A DNA stretch of 64,000 nt. Source: Beverwykella pulmonaria (Eukaryota; Ascomycota; Dothideomycetes; Pleosporales; Melanommataceae). This document shows positions 34,138-46,220 of this stretch, piece after piece. The DNA lies in assembly GCA_001599595.1 (NCBI GenBank), contig BCHH01000019.1, positions 374,411 to 438,410 of the forward strand, in the 5' to 3' direction. Both the position numbers and the translations under genes were made by a program. Every line of letters begins with the position of its first letter. Position 1 is the first letter of the stretch. The notes beneath the pieces were generated by a model. It searched no databases. It saw only the letters and a program-made list of their open reading frames with translations, and was not told where the DNA came from.

Positions 34138-35972
34138 ATGGCAGAGGTGCTCTCTTTGCAGCTGCCCGACGGGTCGCCCTTCTCCCACGCTCCGCTCCGC
34201 TCCTCGGCTTCGCACACATCCTTCTTCGACGCCAGTGGTCGCTATGTGCCGAATAAGCACAGTTACTCGCACACCGATCTGCGCCCCGGCTCGCTGAGCT
34301 CCTCGCAATCATCGTCCTTCCAGTCCACGCCCTCGAGCAGTCTGTCCTTGGAGACCAAGTTCGACACCTCTAGCGACGACGACGAAGATGAAAACGACGG
34401 TCTGGTCTTCCCGACGTACCGCGCTTCCAAACCGCGTTTGGGAAGAGAAGACGTCGAGAATCCACCCTCGAGTCCAGTGCAGACTAGTCGCCCTCCGCCC
34501 TCACCAGCAGAAAGCGTGCCCCTTCCTGATCCGCCAGTATCAACACCGGACCTGATGCTCATGTCAGAAGACGATACCGCCGTGCGGATGGAGCCGTCAC
34601 AGCATGTCGACTATCTCTCGTATGAGTGGAAGGAGGAGGATATCTGGTCATCGTGGCGGCACATTGTCGAACATCGCAAGGTCTATGGCGAGCGGTCCAG
34701 GCTAGAAAACGCTTCGTGGCGAACGTGGGCAAAGGCGCAATTCAAACTAAAGACGGTATCGCCTGAGACGTTGAATTGGTACGTGCAAGCATTTTCCCCA
34801 ACCTTGTCTTTGCATGTCGATCGCGCACATCGCTCACGTACATCCTCTCCATGCGCACCAATGCTAACATCGGGTCAAGGCTAAAAGATGTCGACGTAAC
34901 CTGGCTATATGGGCCTCTCCAACCTGCATCAAATCGGTCATATTCTCAACATGCATCCGAGCCTGTCAGCCGTCTATCCAAGAACAATTCATTCATCAAT
35001 AAGAAACCAATTCTCAAGAAGAGGAGTATGTCAGAAGCAATGCTCCAAAATTCTCTTTCCGCGTCGTCGCTGTTGAAGCAAGCCGCAGCCGCCGTACAAG
35101 CACAACAGCGGGCAAATAGACCAACCCTTGAAAGAAGGAGACACCGACCGATCCTAGGTCGCGCCATGTCCGACTTCGTCACATCGTCCATTCCCTCTCG
35201 AGCAACGAGTCGAGATCCTACTGACTATTTCTCCTCACAGTCGACGTCTGGACTCCAGACGCCAGATCACGGGGAGCGAAAACACATTCGTTTTGACGAC
35301 AAAGTAGAGCAATGCATTGCTGTAGACTGCAAAGAAGCCGACGATGATGAGGAAGATTACAATAGCAACCCTTGGGCCGTGAATGAAGATGACGATTCTT
35401 CCGATGAAGGCATCGTCATGATGAAGCGATCGCGCAAAAATAGGAAGCCGTTATCACGAACAAACTCAAGAAACAGTTTCACCGGCGAGGGCAAGACCAT
35501 TGCCAAATTACCGTCTACGACCCTGAAATATAGAACAGATTCTCCCGACGTAACTGAGCAGCAGCCTACCCATTCTCTCGGATTCTGGCGCTCAAGTCGA
35601 CTCTCCCCATCACCTTCGCAGGAAACCCTTCGGCCTTCGAATCCATCCACTAATTTCTTGCTCCCAGAGGAAGACGAGGAAGAGGAAGAGGAAGAAACAG
35701 GAGAAGGAGAAAACTCATTTTCTAGAGCGTTTGAAATACCGCGAGGAAGCACCCCTACCCAGAACTTCCATATATCCAATCGCGCCCCCATTGATACTGG
35801 AGACTCTTCTGAATTGGGAGGTCTCCGAAGAACAGCTTCAGGTATGTTCATGCCCTTTGACGACGAGGATGATGACCCCCAACCGCCTGGCATAATCGGC
35901 AGAGTGGTAGATACCGTCAACACAGCGAGAGATATTGCTCATGTAATTTGGAACGTTGGATGGAGAAATTAA
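34138..35972 (+). CDS. Reg1/Hex2-like regulatory subunit of protein phosphatase 1
   Basis: Two exons (34138-34778 and 34880-35972) give 577 residues. The conserved core (DUF1752-type) spans the intron: DYLSYEWKEEDIWSSWRH, then SWRTWAKAQFKLKTVSPETL, then NWLKDVDVTWLYGPL. Near residues 347-352 is KHIRF followed by DDKVEQC, which fits an RVxF-type PP1 docking motif and its flank in this family. The rest is Ser-rich and acidic with a run of Glu near residue 480, consistent with disorder and phosphorylation. In yeast, Reg1 directs PP1 (Glc7) to the Snf1 kinase for glucose repression. The same role here is inferred. Confidence 0.87.
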
Positions 35973-38712
35973 GCACACATATTAATACTTGGCGTTAGTT
36001 CCGTTGTTTCAATAGCATATAGCACTGGGCGGGTTTTTGTCGGTTGACACACGTACATATCGCGATTTCGTGTCTGGGGATAGGGGCGTACGGGTGGTGG
36101 TGTCTTCGACGATAAGCTTCGATCAAAGCTATAGTGGGCATTAGCTGGATTCTTCGGTTAAAGATACGGTTACTATGAATATTAGAGACTTGTCGTAGAT
36201 ATCAACTTTAAGTGATGACGCGGTACGCTAATCGATAGCAATGCTGAAAATTAGTACTCGTCAAGGAAGATATCTCCCAACAGCCGTAAAGCGTAATCCA
36301 CAGGATTAACCGTGACTGTTGAACTTAGTTCCTCCACCATCTCCACCATCCCCACCACTACCACCTTCTCCTTCGAAGACTTCTCCTCCCTTCTCACTGC
36401 CTTCTCCGCCATCATATCTATCCTTTTTCGCATTCTTCTAGGATCTTAGGAACTTCACGCTCGATCCCACACTCACAATCTTACAACTTTCTTACAGTGA
36501 CGGTCGACTAAAGAGTATTGTGTGGACTTGGCGCTGTTCTTGGCATAGTTGCATGTGCAGCATTCCCAGCAAACTTTGTTCAACGTGGTGCGTATCTAGT
36601 TTGTTGGTTGGGGGGCTTATGCATGTAAGAAGTGTGGGTTAGCGAGATGGTGCATGTAAAGGAGGGACTAGGCCTATGTGAGGGAACTGGGGTGGGGGTG
36701 AGCTGGACGTCCAGTGGTGAAGAGGCTGTGAGCATGAATTGTGATGCTTTGTTTTCGTGTTGGAACTACTGGACAACGAAGCAATGGAGTAAAAGAGTTT
36801 GTATGGTTTTCTGCTGCCCATGTGAGAGTTTTAAGAAAAAGGCCTGAGAATCAAATGGATAGTTGCGTTATACTATTTATGTTCACTGAAAGAGATTGTG
36901 TACTCTTGCGAGAAATGCATGGACAGTCCCAGTCATGATATGCCTCATAAGGGGCAAGATACGATAGGTTTCCAGACGGCGGATGGGTCGTTTACACCTT
37001 GACGGAGAGCATTCAACAGAGTTAGCACCAATCAAATACGATCAGATCATCAACCAATTGATATCAGTTCTGAAATGCTTGGTATTAAAAAACTTTCCTC
37101 TTCTAGCCTTTAAAGCTTTTTAAGATGTGGATCGGCGATGCACCAGCCGAGTGCGCGTATATATAAGCCTTATCCTCTGCCAATCAAGCCTGCAGCTTGA
37201 TCGTTCTCGTCAATAGATTGGTTTGGTTCTGCCCACCACGCTGACGTGACAATGTCTTTATTTATCAATAAAAGTGAGAACCAGTCTATTCTTTTAGTTC
37301 CTTCAACAAAGAAATCACGAAGCGCTCCCCTCTTAGACACCAACGATCGAACCAATCACAGACGATATCTGCGCACAGACCAAGGACAACCTTAATTCAA
37401 TAGACATCTCAATCAATTCAGATCTATATAGAAATGGCCTGTCTTGTTTTTGCCTTGTACAGCTACTCATACTAGACACCACATAACTGTTCAGGCACAA
37501 AGTCTAGGTACTGTAGACACCGCCTACAGCTACGTAAAAGCAGTATGCTGCTGACATCTTTAATAGCTAAGAGTGCAAGAAATTAAAGAAAATAAAGAGC
37601 TATCTATTGTACGTACTTCCGCCAACACAATGCTATTGTGGGGCTCAGCCCCAGAAGCATCGTCGTTGTCCTCAATCAACGATGCCGTGCCGCCGACCCA
37701 TCTCTATCAGGCGGAGGCCTATTATGGGGAACATCATCACCCTCATCTCGTACGGAGCAGCGTGCTGCATGGTCTTTCCACTTGCAGTTTGCGCATGCTC
37801 TGCTAAAGTGTCTAGCTACCCAGCAGCACTCTAGGAACGGTTGTGGGCCTAGCACAGCAGTATGGCAGGTGCAGTATTTGCCACTCTTGTACTACAAGAT
37901 TGTATGATGGCGTTCATGTACGAAGGACGGTACAAGGCTATTTAATAAGGTTGTATGCTACCTTGTACAAACTCTACATCCTGCCCTAGAAGGGCTAGCA
38001 CTACTTGACTTTGCGGACTATGCACTCATGGGGCCAACTGTTGATTATTCGTACCTCTTGGCTGCGGTGGCGGAGTAGCGCCGAACCCCGTTCCTATTAC
38101 TTAGTGCATAAGGATTTAACAGGTGTCTGCTATCGTACGAACAGTTAAAGTTGATTTGGAAACGTTAATATTATAAAGTGAACGCAGGTGATTCCTCATG
38201 CTGGTCATCCTCTGAGCAGAGTACTCGAAATACTTGTGCCACATCCATTTTGATTCAGGTTTCCCCTCCTTTTCCTCCATTGTTCGCGTACGACAGTGTA
38301 TATGGACAGGAATATCACCCAGAATGGTGAAGTTCCTAATCGGGCTTTGCAGTGTATCTTCATACATGTGTGCTTCTCCATGAGATTGAAAAGCAGCTCA
38401 AATCCATATTTCTCGTGGAGAGGGTGTTGGAATATGTAGTGGTATACCAAATCATCTTGCATCAAGTCGCCTCTTAAGCTTAACATAGAGGTAGGGAAAG
38501 CAGGCACAGAAGCCAGAGCGCAATGTGAGCAAGGATGGTGCAAAGTGCGCAGCCAGATTAAGTACCAAGAGCGCGAGCAAGTGAAATACCTAGTGCGAGA
38601 TCATTGGTAGCATGGAAACATAACTTCATAATCAATACTAGTCGCTCATAAATTAGGAATTAGTTAGACCAAGGTTACAGGTCTTTGCAACATTGCGGGG
38701 CTCGGGATTCCC
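35973..38712. other. AT-rich intergenic region with little coding content
   Basis: 2.7 kb of AT-rich DNA between the Reg1-like and bZIP genes. A TATATATAAG word near 37160 and an AATAAAA word near 37267 recall promoter and polyadenylation signals of a solo LTR, but no LTR boundaries could be set. The only coding-like content is the broken segment at 38116-38543. Confidence 0.45.
38116..38543 (-). pseudogene. Broken coding-like segment of unknown origin
   Basis: One frame reads LRGDLMQDDLVYHYIFQHP and HEKYGFELLFNLMEKHT; a second frame then continues with MYEDTLQSPIRNF and SKWMWHKYFEYSAQRM. Both stretches look like real protein rather than noise, and they meet near 38365 where the frame changes. 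I cannot name the family. A decayed gene or a mis-spliced short gene are both possible. Confidence 0.3.
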
Positions 38713-40783
38713 CTATCCCATATCCACATCCAGCTTAATAGGCGTAATATTATGCCCAGCTTTTCCGGCGAGCACCGTCATCAAAGCGTCGCGGACTTCG
38801 AACTCTTCGAGCACGGCTCCAAAGCTAACGACATCATTAGTAAACATATGTGGACAAAACACTACACAGGAACAAGGTCAACGTACCCATAGCACCTCAC
38901 TTTTGCCAGGAGGTCTTCTTTGATGACGGCCACCTCGTCGGCGGTCAGTTCGAGGAATCTCTGGTCCTGCAGGATCATGGCCCACGCCATAATGGGCGTG
39001 ATTTCACCGTCAAGCGGTAGTCTGTTGCTCAAGTCGAGCAGCTTGAGTAGATCCGGCATCGCGATATCCGGCATCTGGTGCGGGTATTTGTCGTGTGGGT
39101 GGTTCGCAATGTGCGACTCGGGGGGGGCTGACGCCATGAGCGCGTGTCCGCTGACTGTCTCATCGGCATCGTGGGCCGCCACCATTAGGAATTGCATATG
39201 GTCCATGCAGGGGCGCTCGAGACTGAGGGCGGAAAGGAGTCAGAAAAGAGCGGTAAAGAGGTAGGTGGTGGAGGAAGTGGTTGAGGCGTACAGAGAAGAA
39301 AAGTGGGAGTAGAAGAGAATTAAAGAATCGAACAAGTATGAGTGAGTGGGTTTCATTATTGCTGGGGCGGAGGAGAAAGATAGGGCGTTCGGTCGTACGT
39401 TAAGACGAAATCTATCCCGATCTGATCATAATCCAGCCCACCATTTGGCTGCTGGGTCTGTTGCTGCGAGGGATTGGAGACCTCGTGGCCTGCTATGCCG
39501 GATAGCGATCCGCGATGGGGCATTGTGGGTGGGGATGTGTAGCCGGTCGAGTTGGACCCTGGCCCGTATCCGCCAGAGAGGCTGCCAGACGAGCTGTCAC
39601 CGTAGGTTGAGCTCCCAATGCCACTGTTGGCCGAGGTGGAGAGGTCGAAGTTGATTCCGTGGGCCATGAGGAGTTCTTTGAGACGACGGTTTTCTTCGGC
39701 GAAAGCGTCGCGCTCGCGTGTGGTGCTGGCGAAGGAATCTTTGAGGCGGAGGACTTCTTGTTCGAGGGCTTTGATGTACATTTCCTTGCGCTCTCTGTGC
39801 GTCCTCTGCGCTTGGCGGTTGAGCTCCTGCCTCCGGGTCAAGGCGGGCTTGCTGTCTGGCTTGGGGCCTCTCCTCTTTGCGGGTTGTCCATCTGCACAAT
39901 GTTAGCCACATGATGCATGGCAAGATACAAGGCTGCCTACCTCGTGTTGTTTTCTTCTCACCCGTGAGGCTCTTGAAAAAGCCAAAATTTGCTAGGGGAC
40001 TCTTGGAATTGGAGTCACTGCCTAATGATTGCCATTGGCCCTTACTCTCCATGTCCGACACGAAGCCAGCCGAGCTGCCTCTCCGACTGCTGCTCATCTC
40101 GGAGAAGCATTCTGATTGGCGACGAGAAGCAGGCGAAGGGTACTCGGCGGCGGCGGCGCCGGAGGGAGGGTAGGTGGGCGCCATGGTTAGTACGTCTGAC
40201 CAGGACATGTACCGATTATGCGACATTGGAAGAACTGGAGGGGTGATTGGGATAAAGGGGGATAATTAGGGAAAATTAGGACAGGTAGGTAAAGCGAGCA
40301 AGGAACAGGATGCAAAAGAAATTACAATAGGTGTATGTAGGGAGAGCTTGGACAAGTGTGAGGATTGCACGGTCATGAAGATATATGTACTCGCACGACG
40401 GACCAGGCCAAAGCTGGGAGCGAGAGTCTATGCGCGATGCCAATGTTCGGCAGACGTGTATGCCGTGGCATGGCAGCAGGCGATTATGCTCTCTCTCAGC
40501 GGGCTGCGACGACGAGACTGGTAGCGTCTCTGGGGATGCCGATTGCGGACAGGGAACTGGGCAAGGGAAACGGTGTTGCAGGAAGGGACCAACCAAATGA
40601 GCAGGACGGAGACCACGCCCGTCGCGCAGTGAAGCCCAAACAGAGGCGACGTCAAGACGCAGCAGCGTTCAAGCAGAGAGGAACGCCAAGGAAAGAGAGG
40701 AGAAGGTATGCAAACTCACCAGAGCCGGCGTTGCTGGCGAACTTCGCGTCGCCCACGGAGGGGTCTGGCGATATAGTGGCCAT
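38713..40783 (-). CDS. bZIP transcription factor, Yap/AP-1-like basic region
   Basis: The preferred model has five exons (40783-40720, 40195-39941, 39891-39399, 39222-38887, 38824-38713), 419 residues. The basic region NRQAQRTHRERK (about 128-140) has the N-x-x-A-Q-x-x-x-R pattern of fungal AP-1 factors and is followed by a leucine zipper near 145-180. A Ser/Gly/Gln-rich linker leads to a conserved C-terminal domain containing LERPCMDHMQFL, which is completed only by splicing out 39223-39398. Exon 1 (MATISPDPSVGDAKF...) joins in frame at TCAG|ACGTACTAACC across a 524-bp intron. An alternative shorter model starts at ATG 40226. The protein is nuclear; target genes are unknown. Confidence 0.82.
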
Positions 40784-42320
40784 GCTATGAGGCTGCTATG
40801 CGGCTCGCATTGATGGGCGGGAGCCAATAAACTGCATGTAGGTGAGTCGACGAGGGCCTGCGCGCATCCGAAACATACGCACGCGAGCAGGAGCAGCAGC
40901 AGCAGTCGAGGATGGTGTGCGGCGGGCGGTGGAGGAGTGGGTGTGGATGTGGAGGGCGGGAGGAGGGGTTGTGGTGGTGTGTGGTGGATGGAAAATGGGC
41001 GAGTGAGGCAACACACGAGGAGCAATTGAGACGATGAATGGTGCTCTGCACGTCGCAGGACGGCCGAAGTAGTAATAATGCGTGCTGGAGGAACCGTTTG
41101 GTGCGTCAAGACGTGTGCACAGCCCGGGCCTTGCTATTTGGAATTTATGCAACGTGCGCGCGAGTTCAATGCGCGTTTCGAGACGCCTCCCTCGCGGTTG
41201 GCGGTCGGCGGATGGCGGATGGCGGTTGCGGTTGGCGGGCGCGGCTCTGCGCGAACGGTGCCGCTGGGCGAGTGATGGCGCGGGCGGCCGTGGTTCTGGA
41301 CGGGAATTGTTATGGAGGGTATGGTATGAGTATGAGTGTGGTGGGTGGCAGCGGAAGAAGAGAAGAGAAGACAAGAGCGGCCACGCTCTCCTTTATCCTG
41401 GGCTGACGTTGGCGGATGGCTGATGGCGGATGGCTTCAGCTATCCATTGCTGCTTCGGTGCCGGATGGCTGGTCCAGGCCATACACCATCGAGATGCATT
41501 CACCATCCTACTTCCTCGCCCTAGGTGCCACGGCGGGAACCCTCCGCCCATGTGACGACACCTGGAGTGCTGGGCAACCTCGCCCGCCGCCTGGCCCGCT
41601 CACGTCCGGTCTCACTCACATCTCAAATCCTCCCCCGTCCAACCACAAAACTCTAATGCCATCACAAATACCTCAAGCGTCGATTCCATTATCAGCTATA
41701 GCAGGGCTTAGAACTCTCTGCCCTCTTTGCTCGTAACTGAAATTGCTTGTGCTGTTCTGGCCCCGGACGTGACAGCACGCATGGACAACACCTGCTAAAT
41801 CCAACCTCTCTCCGCTCTCCAACTTCCCCAAACTGCAATCAATATCATCGGAGGCCTGTTCATCTGCCCAGATCGCCCGCTCACCCCATCCGCTCCTATT
41901 TTTGCTCCCTCGTGGCCTCTCCGCCTTGCAGCTTGCCTGGACATCCAATCACAGCCGCCGTGCATATAGGCAATTTTCCACGGTGAATCTCCCTCCTTAC
42001 CAATATCTTACGAATCAAACAGACGCACCCCGCGTCGTCTTGGAAATGTTCCGCCGCGCCTAAGAGTATCCTGGTACGCATCGAATGATTTGGAACTTCA
42101 ACGTCACTTGATCGGTACACGTCTGCTTGTCAGCTTCAAGCGACACGCGCGTATTCCCAGGCAATAGCATGCGAGCCAGCATTGCCATTATATTGTATTT
42201 GTGTTATAGTTGCCCAGTGTTTACCCCGCACATCTCCATTCGTATCGTCTCCATTTTCCCCGAGTTCTCCTCGAAGTTATACTCCGCACTTCACTATCTG
42301 GATCAGGACTCACTCTAGGC
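40784..42320. other. Intergenic region, bZIP promoter; no gene supported
   Basis: 1.5 kb with GC-rich simple repeats, including GGCGGATGGCGG-type units near 41194-41240 and 41408-41440. Overlapping open frames on both strands around 40.8-41.4 kb carry no domain and are probably chance. Confidence 0.4.
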
Positions 42321-43589
42321 TCACAAGGATGCCTTTGGCTTGTTCTGCAGGATGCCCTCGATCTCTTCCATAACCTCCGGCGTCAGCTTGGGAAGCAGCA
42401 GCAGCGCCTTGCAGTTGTCGTGGACTTGCTCTGGCTTTGTGGCCCCCAGGATCACCGTGCTTACATTGGGGCTACACAAATGTTAATACAATAGCAGCAT
42501 GTTCATCTCGTTTGAGATGCGCCCTCGGAAGAAAGCCTTACTTCTTTGCACACCATGCGAGAGCGAGCTGGGTCGTCGTTCCTTCAAGCCTCTCTGCAAT
42601 CTTTCCAAGCTTCCTCACTTTCTCCAACTTCGCTTTCCCCTCATCAGTCTCCAACTTCTTGATAGTGTCTGCGAAAAATGCAGGGTTGGTAGCAAATCGC
42701 GAATCCTTGGGAATACCATTGTCATACTTTCCGGTCAAGACACCAGAAGCGAGGGGACTCCAGATGGTCGTTCCGTACTTGAATTGCTCATACAATGGCG
42801 CGTACTCGCTTTCGAATCGCTCGCGGTGGAAAGCGTTGTACTGCGGTTGTTCGGCGATCGGGGCAATCAGATTATACTTCTCGGCGATCTCGGTTGCTTC
42901 CTGGATCTGCTTGGCTGACCACTCTGAGGTTCCCCAGTAATAAGCAAGGTTTAGGTTGATGGTTTGGGTGAAAGCCTCAACGATCTCTTTCATTGTAACT
43001 CTAGCCAAACGTCAGCAGGTGTGCTGGGGACAATGCGAGCGAACATGCTGGCATACTCGGGGTCAAATCGGTGAGCGAAGACAATGTCGACGTAGGGAGT
43101 CTGCAAGCGGGCCAAAGAGCTCTTCAATCCCTCAACAATATGCTTCTTTGAAAGTCCCCTAACGGATGGTTAGTTACGTTACCCAAGACGACTCAACCAC
43201 ATGAGATAGTACCTTGTGTTGGGCTCCTTCCTACCTGTACCGAAGTAGACCTGGCAATAATTTCAGCTTCCATACTCAGCAATCCTCCAATTGTGCCCTT
43301 CTCTTACTTTAGTCGACAATACGTATTCGTCTCTCGGCCAAGCCAGCTCCTTCAGTGCTACCCCCATTTCGACCTCACACTCCCCCTTCGAGTACACCTC
43401 TGCAGTATCAAAGAAGTTAATACCATGATTCCAAGCCGCCTCCATACAGTCTTTGACTATGGACCCCTTCTGTGTTCCGCCATACGTCAACCACCCGCCC
43501 AGAGACAAAACTGACACCTTCAGCCCCGCAGGGCCAAGACGCCTGAATTCCATCTCATGTGGCTGATACTTGGACTCAACGGCAGGCAT
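42321..43589 (-). CDS. Aldo-keto reductase, voltage-gated K+ channel beta-subunit-like
   Basis: Five exons (43589-43308, 43250-43213, 43158-43057, 43000-42542, 42471-42321) give 343 residues. The AKR catalytic tetrad is complete: Asp61 and Tyr66 (FFDTAEVY), Lys94 (LSTK) and His136 (FAHRFDP). [29 protein letters not shown] and the C-terminal [11 protein letters not shown] match the NADPH-dependent subfamily AKR6 that includes Kv-beta. Exon 2 is only 38 nt. The third intron uses GTATGC within HRFDPE|V; the spliced frame restores the conserved MKEIVEAFT segment. It is probably a cytosolic reductase of aldehydes or ketones; the substrate is unknown. Confidence 0.9.
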
Positions 43590-44870
43590 TGTGAACGATT
43601 GAGTAGTTGACAAATAACGATTGTGAGAAGAGGGTTGGATATTTAGAGATTGAAGCGGGTGAGCGACGATTCATTTACCAGGTACAAAAAGCTTTTTCGT
43701 GAGTAGCGGGGCAACTCGCGATATTTCAAATCGACGTCATGTAATCAACAGATTCAACATGGAGCTTGAGCCAGAATAGGAAGCTTGGATCCGCGACCTC
43801 GGCAGATTGAGCCAACGGGGCGAAACAAGCAATCGGCACATCAAGTTCCTCACAAACTAGATGGAATGCTTTTTCCTGTACCTACTATCTCTGCTGACCG
43901 ATTCAGTGCCATAGTGCAGAGCTGTACTGACTCTTTCCACTTCCTCCTCCAACTCCGTTGGATTGGCTGGCAAGAAAAAGCCAGAGAGGAGTCTTGAACG
44001 GACTTTTGCCCCGCAGTCCATGAATGTCAGCAAAACAATGTGGAACACGACTGCGCATTCCGTAGATGTGGCACAGCTACTCAACCCACGACAATGGCGA
44101 ACAGCAAACCATGCAGCTTCATGAGAAGGGCACAAGATCGTATCGTGAATCCGTTTCGGGAGTGACATGTTTTCCTCCCCTGAGCGTGGCAAAAACTTGG
44201 GCGCGTCCGATGTTTCGAAACGCATGTGGAACAATTGGGGGCAAGCTGACTCCGTGTCGAACGACTCCTGGCCAATCATTCCGCATCACGTGCCTCGTTG
44301 CGCACAACCTTCCATCTTTGTGTATCGGAGATTGGTATTGCCTCTTCCTCTCCTGGCTATGAGAGGATGGCGGTCGAATACGGAGGTATGCGCATGTCCG
44401 TGTGTGTCATGGAATGTGTGTAACACAGAATTGTTCCTGCATTAGCACATTTAAGGCAAACTTTCATTCGGTGTCCGCCTATCAGGCCTGCTTATTCAGT
44501 GTTCCGCTTTGGGTGGCAAGTCTTCATTCGGTGATTCTTTCCCCAAAGGCCTCCGTTAGTGTTCAGCGCTTTCTACAAGCTTTACACAGTCTCCGCTAGC
44601 CAATCTCCGACAAATCATACCTGAAACATTGTTTGACATTCACTCACACTCATCTATATAGTTCGCGTCAGCTCCCTTCAACTTCATCCTCACCACTATC
44701 GTCTACTTCTTTCCACTCATTTACAACACACTCTTTCATTCATTTATAGCGGGTCTATTTATTTCGTTCTTGTTCCTAGCTTTGCCTTCTTCCAAATTCA
44801 GCTACTTTACTACATAACATTAACCAAGCCCCTCCAAACTCAACCACTCATCTACGTACCCAGAATCAAA
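43590..44870. promoter_or_regulatory. Divergent intergenic region upstream of the reductase and the secreted protein
   Basis: 1.28 kb between two outward-facing starts. The 200 bp before 44871 are CT-rich with few purines, typical of a strong fungal promoter and leader. The word CTTCATTCGGTG-like (TTCATTCGGTG) occurs twice, at about 44462 and 44523. No gene is supported here. Confidence 0.4.
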
Positions 44871-45635
44871 ATGCGTTTCCAACAAGGTCTCGTCCTGGCT
44901 GGCGTCCTCGCACTCGCCGCTGCAGCTCCATGCAAGCCTGTTGCACCTGTACCCACCTCAGCTCCTACCCAATCTGCTCCACCACCGCCACCAGCACCAG
45001 CACCAACTCAGCCTGCTCCGCCACCACCTGCTCCAGCTCCAACTCAGCCTGCTTCACCACCGCCGGCACCAGCACCAACCCAAGCTGCTCCTCCAACTAC
45101 TGGAGCAGAGAACCCTCCAGCTCCGGTCGCAGGGTCCTTGACTCCCGCCATGATCACGACCATTGCCCCTGCGACCGCTTCCTGCGATGGCGCTGAATTC
45201 CCGGACGAGTGCGCTGACGCCAACACCGCTGCCCCGTCCATCAACAAGTCCTTCTCCACGTACGGCATCACAAGCGTCGGCGAACAGGCCGCCATTCTCT
45301 CTATTATGCTTTTCGAGTCTGGCAACTTCAAGTACAACAAGAACCACTTCCCTGGTGTCCCTGGCCAGGGAACTCGTAACATGCAGTCCCCAGCCTTCAA
45401 TGCGATGTATGCGAAGGCGATTGGTGTCGCGGACCCGATGGCTGATAATGATTCGAGCTTTGGCTCGGCAGCCTGGTTCGTGAGCACCCAGTGTAGCCCC
45501 CAGGTTAGGACTGGGCTGGCGGCTGGTACGCTTGAGGGTTATGTGGCGTATCTGACCCAGTGCGTTGGCACGACGGATACACCGGAACGCGATGCGGTTT
45601 GGACTGCGACCATTGGAGCCATGAAGGGTGCTTAA
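44871..45635 (+). CDS. Secreted proline-rich protein, possibly lysozyme-like C-terminal domain
   Basis: One exon of 254 residues. A signal peptide (about 1-19, ending AAAAP) is followed by a Pro/Ala/Thr/Gln linker with three near-identical PPPAPAPTQ units (about 33-75), then a folded domain of about 160 residues with four cysteines. Conserved-looking segments are FSTYGITSVGEQAA, LFESGNF and FPGVPGQGTRNMQ. The small domain with an FESG glutamate brings lysozyme-like secreted fungal proteins to mind, but I cannot confirm that fold or any activity. A linker of this type commonly carries O-glycans and tethers the domain to the cell wall. It is probably extracellular. Confidence 0.78.
   Translation: MRFQQGLVLAGVLALAAAAPCKPVAPVPTSAPTQSAPPPPPAPAPTQPAPPPPAPAPTQPASPPPAPAPTQAAPPTTGAENPPAPVAGSLTPAMITTIAPATASCDGAEFPDECADANTAAPSINKSFSTYGITSVGEQAAILSIMLFESGNFKYNKNHFPGVPGQGTRNMQSPAFNAMYAKAIGVADPMADNDSSFGSAAWFVSTQCSPQVRTGLAAGTLEGYVAYLTQCVGTTDTPERDAVWTATIGAMKGA
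44975..45092 (+). repeat. Coding minisatellite in the secreted protein
   Basis: About 36-bp units encoding PPPAPAPTQ-type repeats lie head to tail. The array could change length by slippage and so alter the linker length of the secreted protein. Confidence 0.7.
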
Positions 45636-46172
45636 ATTGGTGCATAAAGGGGTTGAGGTTTGGTGCATTCTGGTGGTGGGTAGAGTGAATTCTTGCGATA
45701 AGTAGCATTATATTGTAGGGTTTAGCATGGCGTGGCACGGACAACTGGCGTTGATATACATACCAATTTAGTTCTTGTTTCAATTCACTCTGCAAGTACC
45801 GTCTTACATAGGCCGCATCTTACGATGATTCGTAAGCGAACTGCTGTACCTTGGCTATGCCGTTTTTGTACCATGCCTGCCCCTTTAAAGATAATCTACT
45901 TGCTACATCTGTAAGCCCAGGATATCACATATATCACGTGGGTATTCCATTGACTAATAAATCTACTAAGTTACTCTTATGTACTTAAGACTAGATCTTA
46001 GACATCTCGGTCTAACACACAATACAATATACATTGTCTTTATCTCACATCCTACCTGCTTACAAGCAGAGCAATTTCCTTAGTGGAGAACTGCTGCGAG
46101 CTGCGGGCAGCAGTCCTGGGTCTTAAACATCCTAATACCATATCATCTTGCGAAACCCTTGCGACATGGCGG
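45636..46172. other. Intergenic region, no gene seen
   Basis: AT-rich spacer between the secreted-protein gene and the first TPR remnant. Nothing else was recognised. Confidence 0.4.
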
Positions 46173-46220
46173 CTAGAGGCTATGGAACTTAGCCAATGCA
46201 ATAACTTCTAGTAAGGGAGA

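Noticed and set aside
36251..36433. 60-codon open frame rich in Lys, Glu and Val
   Set aside because: It is short and low in complexity, with no recognisable motif or neighbouring exon.
37000..37400. Possible solo LTR (TATATATAAG and AATAAAA words)
   Set aside because: No TG...CA ends, target duplication or primer-binding site could be placed.
39356..39398. Apparent end of the bZIP protein at the stop near 39356
   Set aside because: The stop lies inside an intron: the GTACG donor at 39398 and the acceptor at 39223 restore the conserved LERPCMDHMQFL domain.
40796..41423. Open frames on both strands upstream of the bZIP gene
   Set aside because: They are readings of simple GC-rich repeats in the probable promoter and leader region.
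43857..44279. 140-codon open frame on the minus strand
   Set aside because: No motif, no good start context, and it lies in a divergent promoter region.
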